Positions 30,899 through 41,596 of a stretch of DNA of 64,000 nt are shown here, piece after piece; the first letter of the stretch is position 1; each line of letters opens with the position of its first letter. Source of the DNA: Sepioteuthis lessoniana (lineage: Eukaryota > Mollusca > Cephalopoda > Myopsida > Loliginidae); the NCBI GenBank assembly GCA_963585895.1, contig OY757916.1, forward strand, positions 23,631,191-23,695,190, read 5' to 3'. The translations under genes and the position numbers were made by a program. Below the pieces are notes generated by a model. That model was not told where the DNA came from. It saw nothing but the letters and a program-made list of their open reading frames with translations, and ran no database searches.

Positions 30899-31144
30899 AA
30901 TGAACAAGTATGGTCTTTAATCAAAGCTTACGTCAAGCAGGAATTGGCTGCTAAAATTGTGAGTATTCTTGTAATGGACAGAAGAGATGGCTTGTCAATT
31001 ACTGAACAAAGGGCAAGAGCTTTGACTTCATTATTTGAGGAAGAATTGGGAAGGGTTACACCAGAAGTATGCAATTGTTTCATAGCTGGAATTCAATCTA
31101 AAATTCCTGCAGCTGTAGCATTAGAAGATGTTGTGTTCCAATAA
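30899..31144 (+). CDS. 82-codon ORF in the TIR element core
   Basis: Open from after TGA at 30896 to TAA at 31142-31144. No clear ATG start exists: the first Met codons fall well inside. The frame begins EQVWSLIKAYVKQELAAKIV, contains VMDRRDGLSITEQRARALTS and FEEELGRVTPEVCNCFIAG, and ends AALEDVVFQ-like. Composition is balanced and amphipathic, unlike the AT-driven frames elsewhere, so it is probably true coding ancestry. No domain is recognised. It may be a piece of the element's own protein or a captured host exon. Confidence 0.45.
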   Translation, partial: NEQVWSLIKAYVKQELAAKIVSILVMDRRDGLSITEQRARALTSLFEEELGRVTPEVCNCFIAGIQSKIPAAVALEDVVFQ

Positions 31145-31524
31145 ATGACTTGAAGAATTTTTTTTTATATTATAAAATGTTAACAATTTTATTGCTAAAA
31201 TAATTTATAAAATATTTTTTATATTTATACTAATAATAATTTTTCCATTTTGAACTGAACTATTCCCATTTTGAACTGAACTACTCGCATTTTGAACTGA
31301 ACTAATCCCATTTTGAACTGGAAAAGGTATAGAAGAACAGTAGTGGTACTATCTAACCCAGATCTGAGAGGATAAGGACGTTCATACCTTTCCCAAGGGT
31401 AGTTATCCAAAAGTGAACGTGATAGTGTGATTGGAGTTTGAACTCACTTACTATAATTCTGCAGTCCATCACTTTAACCATTACACCACGAAGACACCCA
31501 TTATCTCAGCTTGTGTCTATCTGG

Positions 31525-31722
31525 ACTGTACACTCATAGTAATTGTGTTTGAACTCTAGTTGCACAATCACGTTTACACTTCAGACCAATGCTGTTAAGA
31601 AAGGTATCGATCTTTTTGACTCCAAACAATGGATTGGATAGTACCATAACTATTCTTCTACAAGGATGTCATCAAAAAACCCACAAAGGTTCACATGCTA
31701 TTAAACAAAGAAAACAAATCAG
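31525..31722 (+). mobile_element. SINE-B, diverged
   Basis: Recognisable by CATAGTAATTGTGTTTGAAC, GGATAGTACCATAACTATTC and the tail CATGCTATTAAACAAAGAAA. The A-box region is lost. Confidence 0.6.
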
Positions 31723-31769
31723 ATCTAACCCAAACTTATGTAACACCAATATCAAATTCTTCAAAAGTA

Positions 31770-32062
31770 GGAGGTGCCCATGGTGTAATGGTTATCATCA
31801 TAGAAAATGGACACAGCGACACGAGTTCAAACCCTGGACGAGAATGATTGCATTTCACATAGCACTAATACCCTTGGGAAAGGTAGGAATCCAATTATTA
31901 TCCCTCCAGCTATGGGTAAATGGTAGGACAGACTTGGTTCTTCAGCCTTGGTGAGGCAACTAGTCTAGGAGAAGGAAAACTCTGAATTCAAACCTGTTAA
32001 ACTCAGCTTAAAAATTGACCTTGTGTCATATCCTGCCTGAGTGGAGGGGTTGGTAAATATGA
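31770..32062 (+). mobile_element. SINE-D, full length
   Basis: B-like head (GCCCATGGTGTAATGGTTAT; GAGTTCAAACCC) and the ATACCCTTGGGAAAGGTAGG block. After CTATGGGTAAATGGTA comes a tail of its own (GGTTCTTCAGCCTTGGTGAG, GAAGGAAAACTCTGAATTCA, ACCTTGTGTCATATCCTGCC) ending GGTTGGTAAATA. Confidence 0.8.
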
Positions 32063-32074
32063 TATCAAATTCTT

Positions 32075-32298
32075 GCTTTAATGCCATATCAACCTTTGTG
32101 GGTTATTTAATGCTAAATGCATCCTTGTAGAAGAACAACAGTAATATTATCTAATCCATGGCTAGAATGGATGATTAAGTGATTCATACCTTTCCCAAGT
32201 GTATTAGACTGAAAGTGAATGTGATACTGTAACTGGAATTTGAACTTGCTAAATTGTCACAGCCCAGCATATTAGCCACTACACCTCAGAGACTTCTC
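32075..32298 (-). mobile_element. SINE-B, diverged full length
   Basis: Tail at 32080 (ATGCCATATCAACCTTTGTG), head complement at 32235-32298. Confidence 0.75.
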
Positions 32299-32299
32299 C

Positions 32300-33190
32300 T
32301 CTATAATTTGCTCTATAATTTTAAAATCAATTTTTCTCTTGAAAAATACTTACTTGACCTATTTGTCGAATGACATTATTAATATAGTCTTCAAACCTAA
32401 CTCAAAGACAGAATTTCAAATTATGTTTTTCATTGCAAGCATGTTCTCCCAATTTGGCAAATATGTAACATTATCTTTCGAATCCCGGCAAAACTTATAT
32501 TTCTGAACTGTTGGTGTTCAATCCCTAGTAAAAATCACAACATCAAATGTTGGCTTTTTTTACAGCAGACATTCAACTTGCATATTTGGCAAGATTCAAG
32601 CTTCCCTCTCCTGTTTTCACTTCTATTTGGACATCAATGGAATAAATTAATGATCAATAAATATCAAGAAATAGCCATGCAGATTTTTTTTTCTTATATT
32701 GCATGGCATTGTATACTTTTTAAAGTCATTGTGTAGTTATGTATATTTGTGGGATAAAGGTTATGGCTGATCCCTCACTTTCATGTGTCTTGTCACTGAA
32801 GCCAAATGCTTAGAAGCTTAAAACAATATCCATAATGTAGAACCAAAATATGGCAGAAGTTTGATGATGAGGGCTAATAAAAAATAGATACAATTCTTTT
32901 GTTTAAAGTCAGGTCCAGAAGACATTTCCTTTTTTAAGGGTCACTGTGCTATCTTCAATTATTCTTACTATATACGTATGAATAAATGTTTTCACATGAC
33001 ATAAGATAGGATAGCGTACAGAAAAATGAGGCTTAAGTTTATGCTTAAGTCAGTAAATTACCAAAGAAAAAAAAAAAAGATCTAGGGGGCACATTTTATC
33101 TTCTTCTTTGTTTTGAGAAAAGCTTAAGAAAGGAAATGATGATATTTCTATTTTTAAGAAACTATAATAAATTTTTGGTTCTGTGGCTTT
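32300..33190. other. Unassigned, no gene seen
   Basis: AT-rich, non-repetitive by eye. No exon-like GC rise, no long ORF and no family match. Confidence 0.35.
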
Positions 33191-33466
33191 TGTATTTTTA
33201 TGTGTAGTATTGTTTTCTTTGTAAATTTCTTTACTCTTTCCTTCATTCTTTCCATTCATTCTTTTCCTTCATTCTTTCCATTCATTCTTTTCCTTCATTT
33301 TTTCTTTCTTTTGATCCTTTCTTCTTTACTTTTTTTATCTAAGCCTTCTCTCATCTCTTCCTTTATTTTTCCTTGCTTTCTTCATTCATTATTTAATTCT
33401 TCTCTTACTCTCTTTGTTCTTCCCTTCTTTTCTTTATTGTTTCCTTTCTGTATTTCATTCTCTCAT
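33190..33466. repeat. Pyrimidine-rich tract with ATTC repeats
   Basis: Tandem CATTCTTTTCCTTCATTCTT blocks at 33240-33300 within a T/C-rich stretch. Confidence 0.8.
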
Positions 33467-33708
33467 GGGGCATCCTTGTGGTGTAATGGTTAAAAGTGCT
33501 GGACTGCAGAATCATAGTAAGCGAGTTCAAACTCCAGTTGCACTATCAAATTCACTTTTGGACAAATACCCTTGGGAAAAGTATGAACCTCCTAATCCTC
33601 CCAGCTATAGGTTAAATAGCATCACTGCTATTCTTCTATAAGAATAGCTTTGGCATTAAATAACCCATGGAGGTTGATATGCCATTAAACAAAGAAACCA
33701 AACCAAAC
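33467..33708 (+). mobile_element. SINE-B, full length with 11-bp TSD
   Basis: Exact TSD CATTCTCTCAT at 33456-33466 and 33709-33719. Head GGGGCATCCTTGTGGTGTAA, tail TTTGGCATTAAATAACCCAT and AAACAAAGAAACCAAACC. Confidence 0.92.
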
Positions 33709-33754
33709 CATTCTCTCATTTTGGATGAATTGAATTTTCTCATATATATACATA

Positions 33755-33955
33755 TCCCAGGTTGATACCAAAGACTCAAAAAATTATACTTGATACCTCC
33801 TTGCTTAATACTTGGCTCAATAAGGTACATATCAAGGGTAAAGTGGAGCAATCTAGGGAAAGGAGTAATGCCTTCTCTTACATCTCCATGTAGTAGCAAT
33901 TCAAAAAGGAGCCTTTAGGTCTCCCTCAAATATGGTTGCCAACTTTACTTTTATG
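33755..33955 (+). mobile_element. SINE-A, head missing
   Basis: Starts at CCCAGGTTGATACCAAAGAC right after a short TA repeat and ends GGTTGCCAACTTTACTTTT. Confidence 0.8.
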
Positions 33956-33989
33956 CATTTTTGTGTGAGCTTATTTTCTCCCATCTTTT

Positions 33990-34122
33990 GGGCACTTCCG
34001 GTGGTGTAATGGTTAGCAAGCTTAACTAGGGAAACCTACATGAGAGAATTTGAGTCTCATTGGGGCCCAATTCATTCAGCTTTGTGCCACATCGAAGCAA
34101 AAGTGATTCCTGAATTACTATT
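33990..34122 (+). mobile_element. SINE-F
   Basis: GGGCACTTCCGGTGGTGTAA start, GTGCCACATCGAAGCAAAAG end. The flanks CCATCTTTT / CCATCCTTT are a probable TSD. Confidence 0.8.
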
Positions 34123-34545
34123 TCTTCCATCCTTTATTTTGTTTCTTTGTTTCTTTCTTTCATTTTTGTGTGATGCTTTCCTTGCTTCTTTCACACATTC
34201 TTCAGTTTTTTATTTCTTTTTTTTCTTCCTTCCTTAATTTCTTCATTTATACCTTCCTTCATTTCTTTCTTGCATTCTTCTTCTTCTTCTTCTTCTTCTT
34301 CTTCTTCTTCTTCTTCTTCTTCTTCTTCTTCTTCTTCTTCTTCTTCTTCTTCTTTCTTGTTGTTGTTCTTCTTCTTCTCACCGTTTATTCTTTTTTTTCC
34401 ATTCTTCTTCTTCTTCTTCTTCTTCTTCTTCTTCTTCTTCTTCTTCTTCTTCTTCTTCTTCTTCTTCTTCTTTCTTTTCACCTTTCTTTCTCAATATTTC
34501 CTTCACTTTATTTTTTCTTGTCTTGATTACACTTTTCAGCCATTT
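34123..34545. repeat. (TTC)n microsatellites in a pyrimidine tract
   Basis: Two long TTC arrays, about 34268-34354 and 34403-34471, split by TTGTTGTTG and ACCGTTTATTC. Poly-Ser/Phe/Leu and poly-Glu/Lys frames result. Confidence 0.95.
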
Positions 34546-34547
34546 AT

Positions 34548-34787
34548 TTCTCGGGGAAGGAGTCTCGTTGTCATAGTAGCTTATATGCTGGACTGCGACA
34601 TCATAGTAAGTGAATTTAAACTCCAATCAAGCTTTTGCATTCGCTTTCAGATTAATAAATGCCCCTTGGGAAAGGTAGGAATTGCATCATCCACCCATCT
34701 ATGGTTAAATAGTGTCACTGCTGTTCATCTACAAGGATAGCTTTGGCATTGAATAACCCATGAGGGTTGATATGCCCTTAAACAATG
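34548..34787 (+). mobile_element. SINE-B, diverged
   Basis: Head GAGTCTCGTTGTCATAGTAG, body CCCCTTGGGAAAGGTAGGAA, tail TTTGGCATTGAATAACCCAT. Confidence 0.8.
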
Positions 34788-35040
34788 ATGCAATTTACTT
34801 CTCATTGATTCTTATCCCTGTTTTTTTTTTCATCAATCAATTTTCTTCCTTTTAAACAAGTCATTTCTTTTCTATTTATTCCTTCTTCTTTTTTCACTTT
34901 TTATTTTTCTTTCTTATTTTTCTCCTTCCTTCTTTCGTTTACCTTCTTTTAACACAATATTCTCTGTCTGTCTGTCTGTCAGCAGTATTTCATCTGTCTG
35001 TCAGACTATCTTCTACTTCTTATAATTTTTGGTGGGAGTT
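34788..35040. repeat. Pyrimidine-rich tract, (TCTG)n
   Basis: T/C-rich with TCTG repeats at 34966-34982. Confidence 0.75.
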
Positions 35041-35356
35041 TTTATTAGTAACAGGAGTGTAAGTCTTCTTGGAAAAGGTGAGTAAAGAAATGAAGTTATA
35101 TCAGCAAAGAAGATTTTTTTTGTGTGTGGTTACTGGAGAGAAAGGATGAGGAAAGATATGAGTGAGGGGTGATGTTTTAGTGGAATGACAAAGAATATGA
35201 ATGAGAGGCTAAGTGAATAAATGATTTGGTCAGGGGATGGATATCCATCAGATGTCAATGGCTGGGTGTCAGTCTGTAGGGATTTCCAAGGAAATGGCCA
35301 GGTGCAAAGAAAAAAACTGAAAGGAAGGTTCACAGGAGCAAAAGAGAAGAAAGAAC

Positions 35357-35387
<31 letters not shown>

Positions 35388-35760
35388 AATGGAGCAAGAA
35401 AGAAAGAAAGAAAGAAAGAAGAGAGGAAAAAGAAAGAGAAAATGGGAAAGAAAATGAATAGAAAGAAGAGAGATAATAAAGAAAAGATAAAGACAATAAG
35501 AATTAAAGAAAATTATTAAGAAAACAGTAAAAAGAAAAGAAGAAAGAGAAAAATTGGCAAAAAGTTAAAGGAAAGAAAAATAAAACAAAAAAAAAAGAAT
35601 AATGAAAAAAAAGGGAGACAGATAAACGAAAAATAAGAGAAAGAAATTAAAAAAGGAAGAAAAGAGTTAGTTAATATTACATTAGAGAAGACACTGGAAA
35701 CAAGAGTGAGGAAAGATATTTATGGTAAGATGAATGAGAAAAATATGTAAGTAAGTAAGT

Positions 35761-35794
<34 letters not shown>

Positions 35795-36190
35795 AAGAAG
35801 AAGAAGAAGAAGAAGAAATGAATAATTGATGAAAGAATGAAAAAAGAATGAAGAAAAAGGATAAATCCTAAAAGAAATAAATTGGAAGGGAAAAACCAAA
35901 AAGAAAATGGCAAACTTTTTGGTGTGAAAGTGAAAACAAACTGGAGAAAGGAAAATTTATTGAATGGGCAGAAGAAATAAATAAATAAATGTTGCAGGAA
36001 AAAAACAAAAACAAACAAAAACAAAGGAACAAAAAAAAACACAAAGAAAAGATGAAGATATGAATAAAGAAAAAGAAAGACAATAATGACAAAAGAAAGT
36101 TTTGCAAAAAACAAAATGATGAAATATTGAACCCAAAAAGGAATTTGAAGAGGAAGAAGAAGAAAAAGAAAAAAAAAGAAGTAAAAATAA
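35041..36190 (+). repeat. Polypurine tract with (GAAA)n and (GAA)n
   Basis: A/G-rich plus strand. (GAAA)n lies at 35360-35420, (GTAA)n at 35749-35767 and (GAA)n at 35768-35817. 35041-35330 is mixed sequence without a recognised gene. It follows the pyrimidine tract at 33.2-35.0 kb in the opposite sense. Confidence 0.88.
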
Positions 36191-36845
36191 AAGGTGATAT
36201 TTCACTATTTTGTTTTGTAGGTAAGAAAGACTCATTGCTCATTCAAGACTCAAACTGAGTCCAGATGGAGTTATTGCATTCTCCTTGAATTGAGAATGGA
36301 GTATTTACAGAGATAAGACAAAACAGCATTGTCTAGTGGTTGTAAAGAGAATGAAAAAAATTGCAGAAGACATTAGAGGCTGCTGCCATCTTGAATGAAA
36401 AAGTGGACAGTGTAAAGCAGGTCTATTTGATAGGTGGATGTCAAATTCTGACCAGACATATTCAGCATACAAAAAATAAGGATAGATGTACTGTTCAGTT
36501 TGTTGTTGCTGAACAAATGAACACAGACTTAAAATGAGGCAGTTATTATTTACTTGATGAAGTTTTCATTAGATGTGCATTTAAAATTTGGATTATTCTT
36601 TATTTTACACTTTAAATAAATCCAGTAAAAAAGTGAATTTAAGATTTTAACTCAGAGGAAAAAATGAAGGAATCAAATAAAAAAGTTTTAAAAAACTCTT
36701 ATTATTAAATCTCCATATCGTTTTTATTTTGTTTTTAATGAATTCAGAAAAAAGGTGAATTCTGGATTCTAACTTGGAGAAAAAAATTAAGAAATTCAAT
36801 AAAAGGGTTAAAAAAAAATTCTTATCAAATCTACATATTATTTTC
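36191..36845. other. Unassigned AT-rich interval
   Basis: A near-duplicate pair ends it: AAGTGAATTTAAGATTTTAA (about 36632) and AGGTGAATTCTGGATTCTAA (about 36753), each followed by AAAAAA-GAA-TCAATAAAA. That is a ~120-bp tandem duplication. No gene seen. Confidence 0.45.
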
Positions 36846-37058
36846 TGCCCTGTCGGTGTGGCTACGAATATGCTGATTGTATCCTATGTAGAGGGTTCTT
36901 CTGCATATGACCCTAAATTACATTTGATTATAAAGCTCCAATTCTGGAGATCATCAGAGTGTGAAATACACCTTCACTGAAATTACTCCCAGATCCACTT
37001 TAAATTAGAGCGGGTTAAATAGATCTGTTTGCAAATTACTTGTATTAGATAGCAAGGG
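36846..37058 (+). mobile_element. Retroposon C, diverged 5' body
   Basis: CTGCCCTGTCGGTGTGGCTA start and the usual block order to AGTGCGGGTTAAATAG-type sequence. Truncated 3'. Confidence 0.65.
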
Positions 37059-37070
37059 TTTCTCCTTGTC

Positions 37071-37365
37071 TTTCTCTGCCTTATTGATTGGGCTTAGAAT
37101 ATGCTTACTGGATTTCCTGCAAAGGGGTAAGACCCCCACCAAAAAAAGGGATATCCTGGGTATGAGATATAGAGAGTGTGGAGTACCCTTTTATTGTCAT
37201 TATTCAAAGGTCAATTCTGATCTTGAGGGTGTTGTCTGGGGGCCAAAATGGATCTGTAAGTCTTAAGAAAAAACATAAATATACATATATGCAGTTCCCT
37301 AACATTTACTCTTTAAATAACTGCAGGCTGGTTGACATGCCATTAAAATCAATTCATCAATTATT
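37071..37365 (+). mobile_element. Retroposon C, diverged variant
   Basis: Body (TAGAATATGCTTACTGGATT; GGTAAGACCCCCACC) and a variant 3' end with CATGCCATTAAAATCAATTC, as at 39.96 kb. Confidence 0.65.
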
Positions 37366-37383
37366 CAATTCACATTGTTTTTA

Positions 37384-38020
37384 GCCCAGTTGGCTGGGGC
37401 TCTAAAATACACCAGCTGCTTCTCTGCTGATGGTTAAGACTTCCCCTATAAGTGTCCGGGATATGACACTAAACAATCTGATGGTGAGGTTCCAGTAGCG
37501 TTAGAGCTTCAGGGAATGCAGGGTACCCCTTTATTGTCATCAATCCCAAGTCCACTCAGGCCCGAAATGGTAGCACTTGATAGGGTCCTATCTATGGGTC
37601 AAATAGAACGAAACTGTGTACTTATGCTAAACTGAACTGTTTGAAATAGAACTGTTTTGACGTTTAAACTGTACTTATACTAAATTGTTTGAAATTGAAC
37701 CATTTTGACATTTAAACTGTGTACTTATGCTAAACTGAATTATTTCAAACAGAACTGTTTTGACATTTAAACTTACTTTATTTACTTATTTCAAACTGAA
37801 TTGTTTGAAATAAAACTATCTTGACATTTAAACAGCATACTTATGTGAAATTGATTTGTTTGAAATAGAACTATTTTTAAATTTAACTGTGTGTGAACAA
37901 AAAACTGTACTTATGCTAAATTAAACCATTTGAAAGAGACCTGTTTATATTTATAAAAATGGATTTGGCATTAAATAACCAACAATGGTTGATATGTCAT
38001 AAAACCAAACCAAACAAACA
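37384..38020 (+). mobile_element. Retroposon C, full length
   Basis: Starts GCCCAGTTGGCTGGGGCTCT. It has at least five internal units and the tail GGCATTAAATAACCAACAAT. TSD ACATTGTTTT(T)A on both sides. Confidence 0.9.
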
Positions 38021-38099
38021 ACATTGTTTTACCTTCATAAGCTTGATAATGAAATCTAAAATATTACATAAATGGATGGAAAAATATTAAAGTTATAAA

Positions 38100-39110
38100 T
38101 GAAAATTTTCTGTAAGAAAAGGGATGTGTTGATAAAAATCAAACTTTAATTAAATTCAATATTGCCAAGTTACATCATATGAGACAAATTGACCAGGTGA
38201 AGCTAAGTGTATCTCTCACCTTGTTCTAAGCAAGATGTGTGCTATCTTGCTATAAATTAGCTGTGTTCTATTTAGTTTACAAACAACCTGTGGCAAACAG
38301 GATCATAACAATGATCAAATAACAAATAATCAAATATCTCTTATCAGGATCATTCAATTTTTGTATGGTTGTATTGGTCAACAATCCTGTTCAGTCTCAT
38401 CTCTTACTCAAATCAAACAAAATTCACAAAAAGTGATATAAGTTTAAGATTATTAAAAAGACCTACTTTGTAAGAAAGGATAAATTTTCAAGAGATACAA
38501 TGGGCCAAGTGAACCTGAGTGCAACTCTCACCTTGTTCTAAGTGAGTTGTGTGCTACCTTGCTATAAACTAGCTGTGTTCTATTTAGTTTACAAACAACC
38601 TGTGGCAAACAGGACCATAAAAATGATCAAATAACAAGGACCATTTAATTTTTGTATGGTTGTATTGGTTAACAATCCAGTTTGGTATCATCTCTTGCTC
38701 AAATCAAACAAAATTCACAAAAAGTGATATAGGTATAAGATTAAAAAAAAGACCTATTTAGTAAGAAAAGAGAGATTTTCCTAAGAGACAAATGGGCAGA
38801 GTGAAGCTGAGTGCATCTCTCACCTTGTTCTGAGCAAGATGCGTGCTACTTACTATAAAATAGCTGTGTTCTATTTAGTTTACAAACAACCTGTGGCAAA
38901 CAGGACCATAACATAGTTTGGTATTATCTCTTACTCAAATCAAAGAGAACATTCACAAAAAGTGATATAGGTTTAAGATTATAAAGACCTACTGAGTAAG
39001 AAAGGAGATGGGCCAAGTGAAACTGAGTGCAACTCATCCTATTCTGAAATGATTGTGTGCTATTTTGTTTATAAACAAGTTGCTGCAAATAGGAGCAGGA
39101 TAGATCCTAA
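38100..39110. repeat. ~300-bp tandem repeat, 3-4 copies
   Basis: TCTCACCTTGTTCT occurs at about 38213, 38527 and 38816, with a decayed fourth copy near 39030. Each copy continues with TAGCTGTGTTCTATTTAGTT, ACAAACAACCTGTGGCAAAC and AAAATTCACAAAAAGTGATA. Spacing varies by indels. No coding potential seen. Confidence 0.88.
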
Positions 39111-39665
39111 AATAAGGTAAAACAGTCATCAAACTTAATAGTTGGAAAAAAAATCTCTTAAGTTAAATGCAGACTTGCTACCAATGACTTAATTAAAACA
39201 CGATTACTTTTACATTAAAAAGGACTTTACAAAATCTGCACACTTTAAAAAACGAAAGAATAAGAAAATCTGCACCATTTAAAAAACAGAAAGAAAAATA
39301 CTTAAAAAGTACAATTTTCTGAAGTTCTGAGATATTTTTTCCACCTATTATTTAGACTCTTAATTTGACTCTATTTTTGTTGTTGTTTTTTATCTTTTAT
39401 CAGGTGTATGCTGCATCTTTGTTTTTTTTTTCAAATTGCTTCATATTTTTTTAAAAAGTTTTCTTTCTCCCTTTCATTCGTCCACTTTTCAGTATCAAAT
39501 CAAAAGAATTTTAAAGACCAGATGCAAAAAACAGATGAAAAGGGTATTTTTGTTATGACAAAGATAATGACAAAAAGGAATAATGAAAAAAATTATCTCA
39601 TGAAATAAAAATGGCATAAAAATTAGTTTCTCAGTTAGCAAGTCCTTTCCCTCAACAAATAAATT
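39111..39665. other. Unassigned AT-rich interval
   Basis: A 66-codon frame at 39408-39608 is Phe- and Lys-rich with no domain. Short repeats of TTTAAAAAACGAAAGAA type at 39240-39300. Confidence 0.35.
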
Positions 39666-39995
39666 GCTCTGTTGGTGGGGCTTAGAATATGCTGATAGTA
39701 TCTAATGGTGAGGCTCCTATTCTGAAAATCTGGGGAATGTGGAGGATCCCTTTATTGCCATTATTTCCAGGTCCACTCTGACCCTGAGTGGTAGTAGTAC
39801 CTATTTGGGTACCATCAATGGGTCAAATATATCAGCTTAAGAATCATTTGTATTTGATAGGACTGCATGAAAAAAAATACGCAAGGAATATAAAGATAAA
39901 CATACAATGATCACAATTCCCTAACCTCATGGCATAAAATAACCCAAGATGTGTTGATAAGCCATTAAAATCAATCCATCAGTCAAATCTTATTA
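39666..39995 (+). mobile_element. Retroposon C, variant copy
   Basis: Body with GGTGAGGCTCCTATTCTGAA and AGTGGTAGTAGTACC. The variant 3' end is ATAAAATAACCCAAGATGTG with GATAAGCCATTAAAATC. Confidence 0.7.
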
Positions 39996-40241
39996 ATAAA
40001 GAAAATCTTATGAATAACTCTCAAGAAATTTCCTAAGAAATTATTAAAGTTCATTTGTAAATTCAAATTCTTTAAAAAATGTAAAACAATTCATAAGGTT
40101 TTAACAAATCTTTGTTAAAATTGTAGAATTAAAAAAACTACTTATGAGGAATTTTTTGAGATCTTCACCAAAATTTCATTGCCTCTATTCCATGAATTAA
40201 AAAAAAATCTATGTCATTAACATTTCCGGGAACAAGTATTG

Positions 40242-40817
40242 TTTGGTTGGTTTGTTTGGTTGGTTTTATGGCATATCAACCTTTGTAGGTTATTTAACGC
40301 CAAGTCCATTTTTATGTAAATAATCTGTTCTATTGAAAACAGTTCAGTTTAGCATAAGTACACAGTTTAATTGTCAAGAACATTTCCATTTCAAACTATT
40401 CAAGCAGTTATATGTAATAATTCAGTTAAGTGTAAATACAGTTTTAATGTCAAAAAACAGTTCTATTTGAAATAATTCAGTTAAGCATAAGCACGCAGTT
40501 TAAGTGTAAGTACGGTTTAATTGTCAAAAACATTTCTATTTCAAGCTATTCAGTTTACTCAATTCATTCTAGCATAAGTATGCTGTTAGTTCTATTTAAC
40601 CCATAGATAGGGCCCTATCAGGTGCTACCACTCCGGGTCAGAGTGGACCTAGGAGCGATGGCAATGAAGGGGTACTCCGCATTCCCCAAAGCTCCAGCAC
40701 TGCTGGAACCTCACCATCAGATTGTTTAGTGTCATATCCAGGACACTCGTTGGGGGGGGTCTTACCCCTCTGCAGAGGTGCAGTCAGTGTATTCTACAGC
40801 CCCAGCTGACTGGGCAA
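40242..40817 (-). mobile_element. Retroposon C, full length with 13-bp TSD
   Basis: Exact TSD GGAACAAGTATTG (40229-40241, 40818-40830). The 3' tail is at 40260-40310, and the 5' end is the complement of GCCCAGTCAGCTGGGGC at 40815. With the copies at 43780 and 55781 it gives the clearest evidence of retroposition for this family. Confidence 0.93.
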
Positions 40818-41044
40818 GGAACAAGTATTGGTCATAGTGATTCTGATTATAAGTTTGAAAAAAATGTAATATTGAAAAGATATGAGACCAAATTTTATAT
40901 TGATTCTTTTAAAACTTGCAAATATGAAATATGAACATAGATTAAGATTAAGAAATCAAAGGTATACATTTGTGTCAAAATAGTGAAAATTATTACAAAT
41001 TTGACTGAAATATAAATTCTAATTGCTAAAATTTGTAAAACATT

Positions 41045-41306
41045 TATAAAGTTGGCAACCATAGTTGAGAGCGATCAGGAGGCTCCCTTTTCAATAGCTA
41101 CTACATCAAGGTGTAGGGGAGGGCATTACTCGTTTCCCTGAATTGCTCCACTTTTACCCTTGATACCTACCTTATATTGCTGAGTGTTAAGCAAGACAGT
41201 ATCAAGCACCATTTTTAAAGTCTTTGGTATGACGCAACCTGGGATTGAACTGAGATCTTCTGGACCTTTGGCGAATGTTCTACCCACTAGGCCAATGAAC
41301 CGGTAA
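41045..41306 (-). mobile_element. SINE-A, full length
   Basis: Tail TTGGCAACCATAGTTGAGAG, head complement CTACCCACTAGGCCAATGAA then CCGGT. Confidence 0.85.
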
Positions 41307-41424
41307 ACATTTATAATGGGATGATAATGTGATACATACTAAAATTAGTTATAGTCAACAAATATCAAATATTTTCGACCAATGATAAAAACAAATGATG
41401 TATCATTAGAGAGTTGTTCTCCCT

Positions 41425-41596
41425 CTCAAGGGGGTGTTCTCATGGTGTAATGGTTAAAGCACTGGAATGCAGAATCGTAGTAAGCACATTCAAACTCTAG
41501 TCATGCTATAACATTCACTTTTTGACAAATACCATTGGGAAAGGTATGAACCCCTTATGACCCCAGCTATGGGTTAAATAGTACCACTACTGTTCT
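41425..41596 (+). mobile_element. SINE-B, tail-truncated
   Basis: Head GGGGGTGTTCTCATGGTGTA through GTACCACTACTGTTCT, where it stops at the start of the next SINE. This makes a head-to-tail dimer. Confidence 0.85.

Larger units (their letters stand above)
30540..31327. mobile_element. Unclassified TIR element with 21-bp repeat arms
   Basis: 788 bp. The outer ends are perfect 10-bp inverted repeats (CCTTTTCCAG / CTGGAAAAGG). The left arm follows with eight 21-bp units (TTCAAAATGGGAATAGTTCA plus T/G), the right arm with four in inverse order. Inside these, about 70 bp is again inverted and nearly identical (30731-30795 and 31158-31232, sharing ATAAAAAATATTTTATAAAT). A unique core with an 82-codon ORF is enclosed. 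TATA lies at both edges (30536-30539, 31328-31331), so the TSD is TATA, or TA within it. The superfamily is unknown to me. Confidence 0.75.
30495..31502 (-). mobile_element. SINE-B host copy, interrupted
   Basis: The tail side (TTCATAGGTTATTTAATGTC...) is at 30500-30535. The rest, AGAAGAACAGTAGTGGTACT through the head complement CATTACACCACGAAGACACC, is at 31332-31500. The element at 30540-31327 splits it at TTCTTC-TATA-GAAGAA, a palindromic site. Confidence 0.75.
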
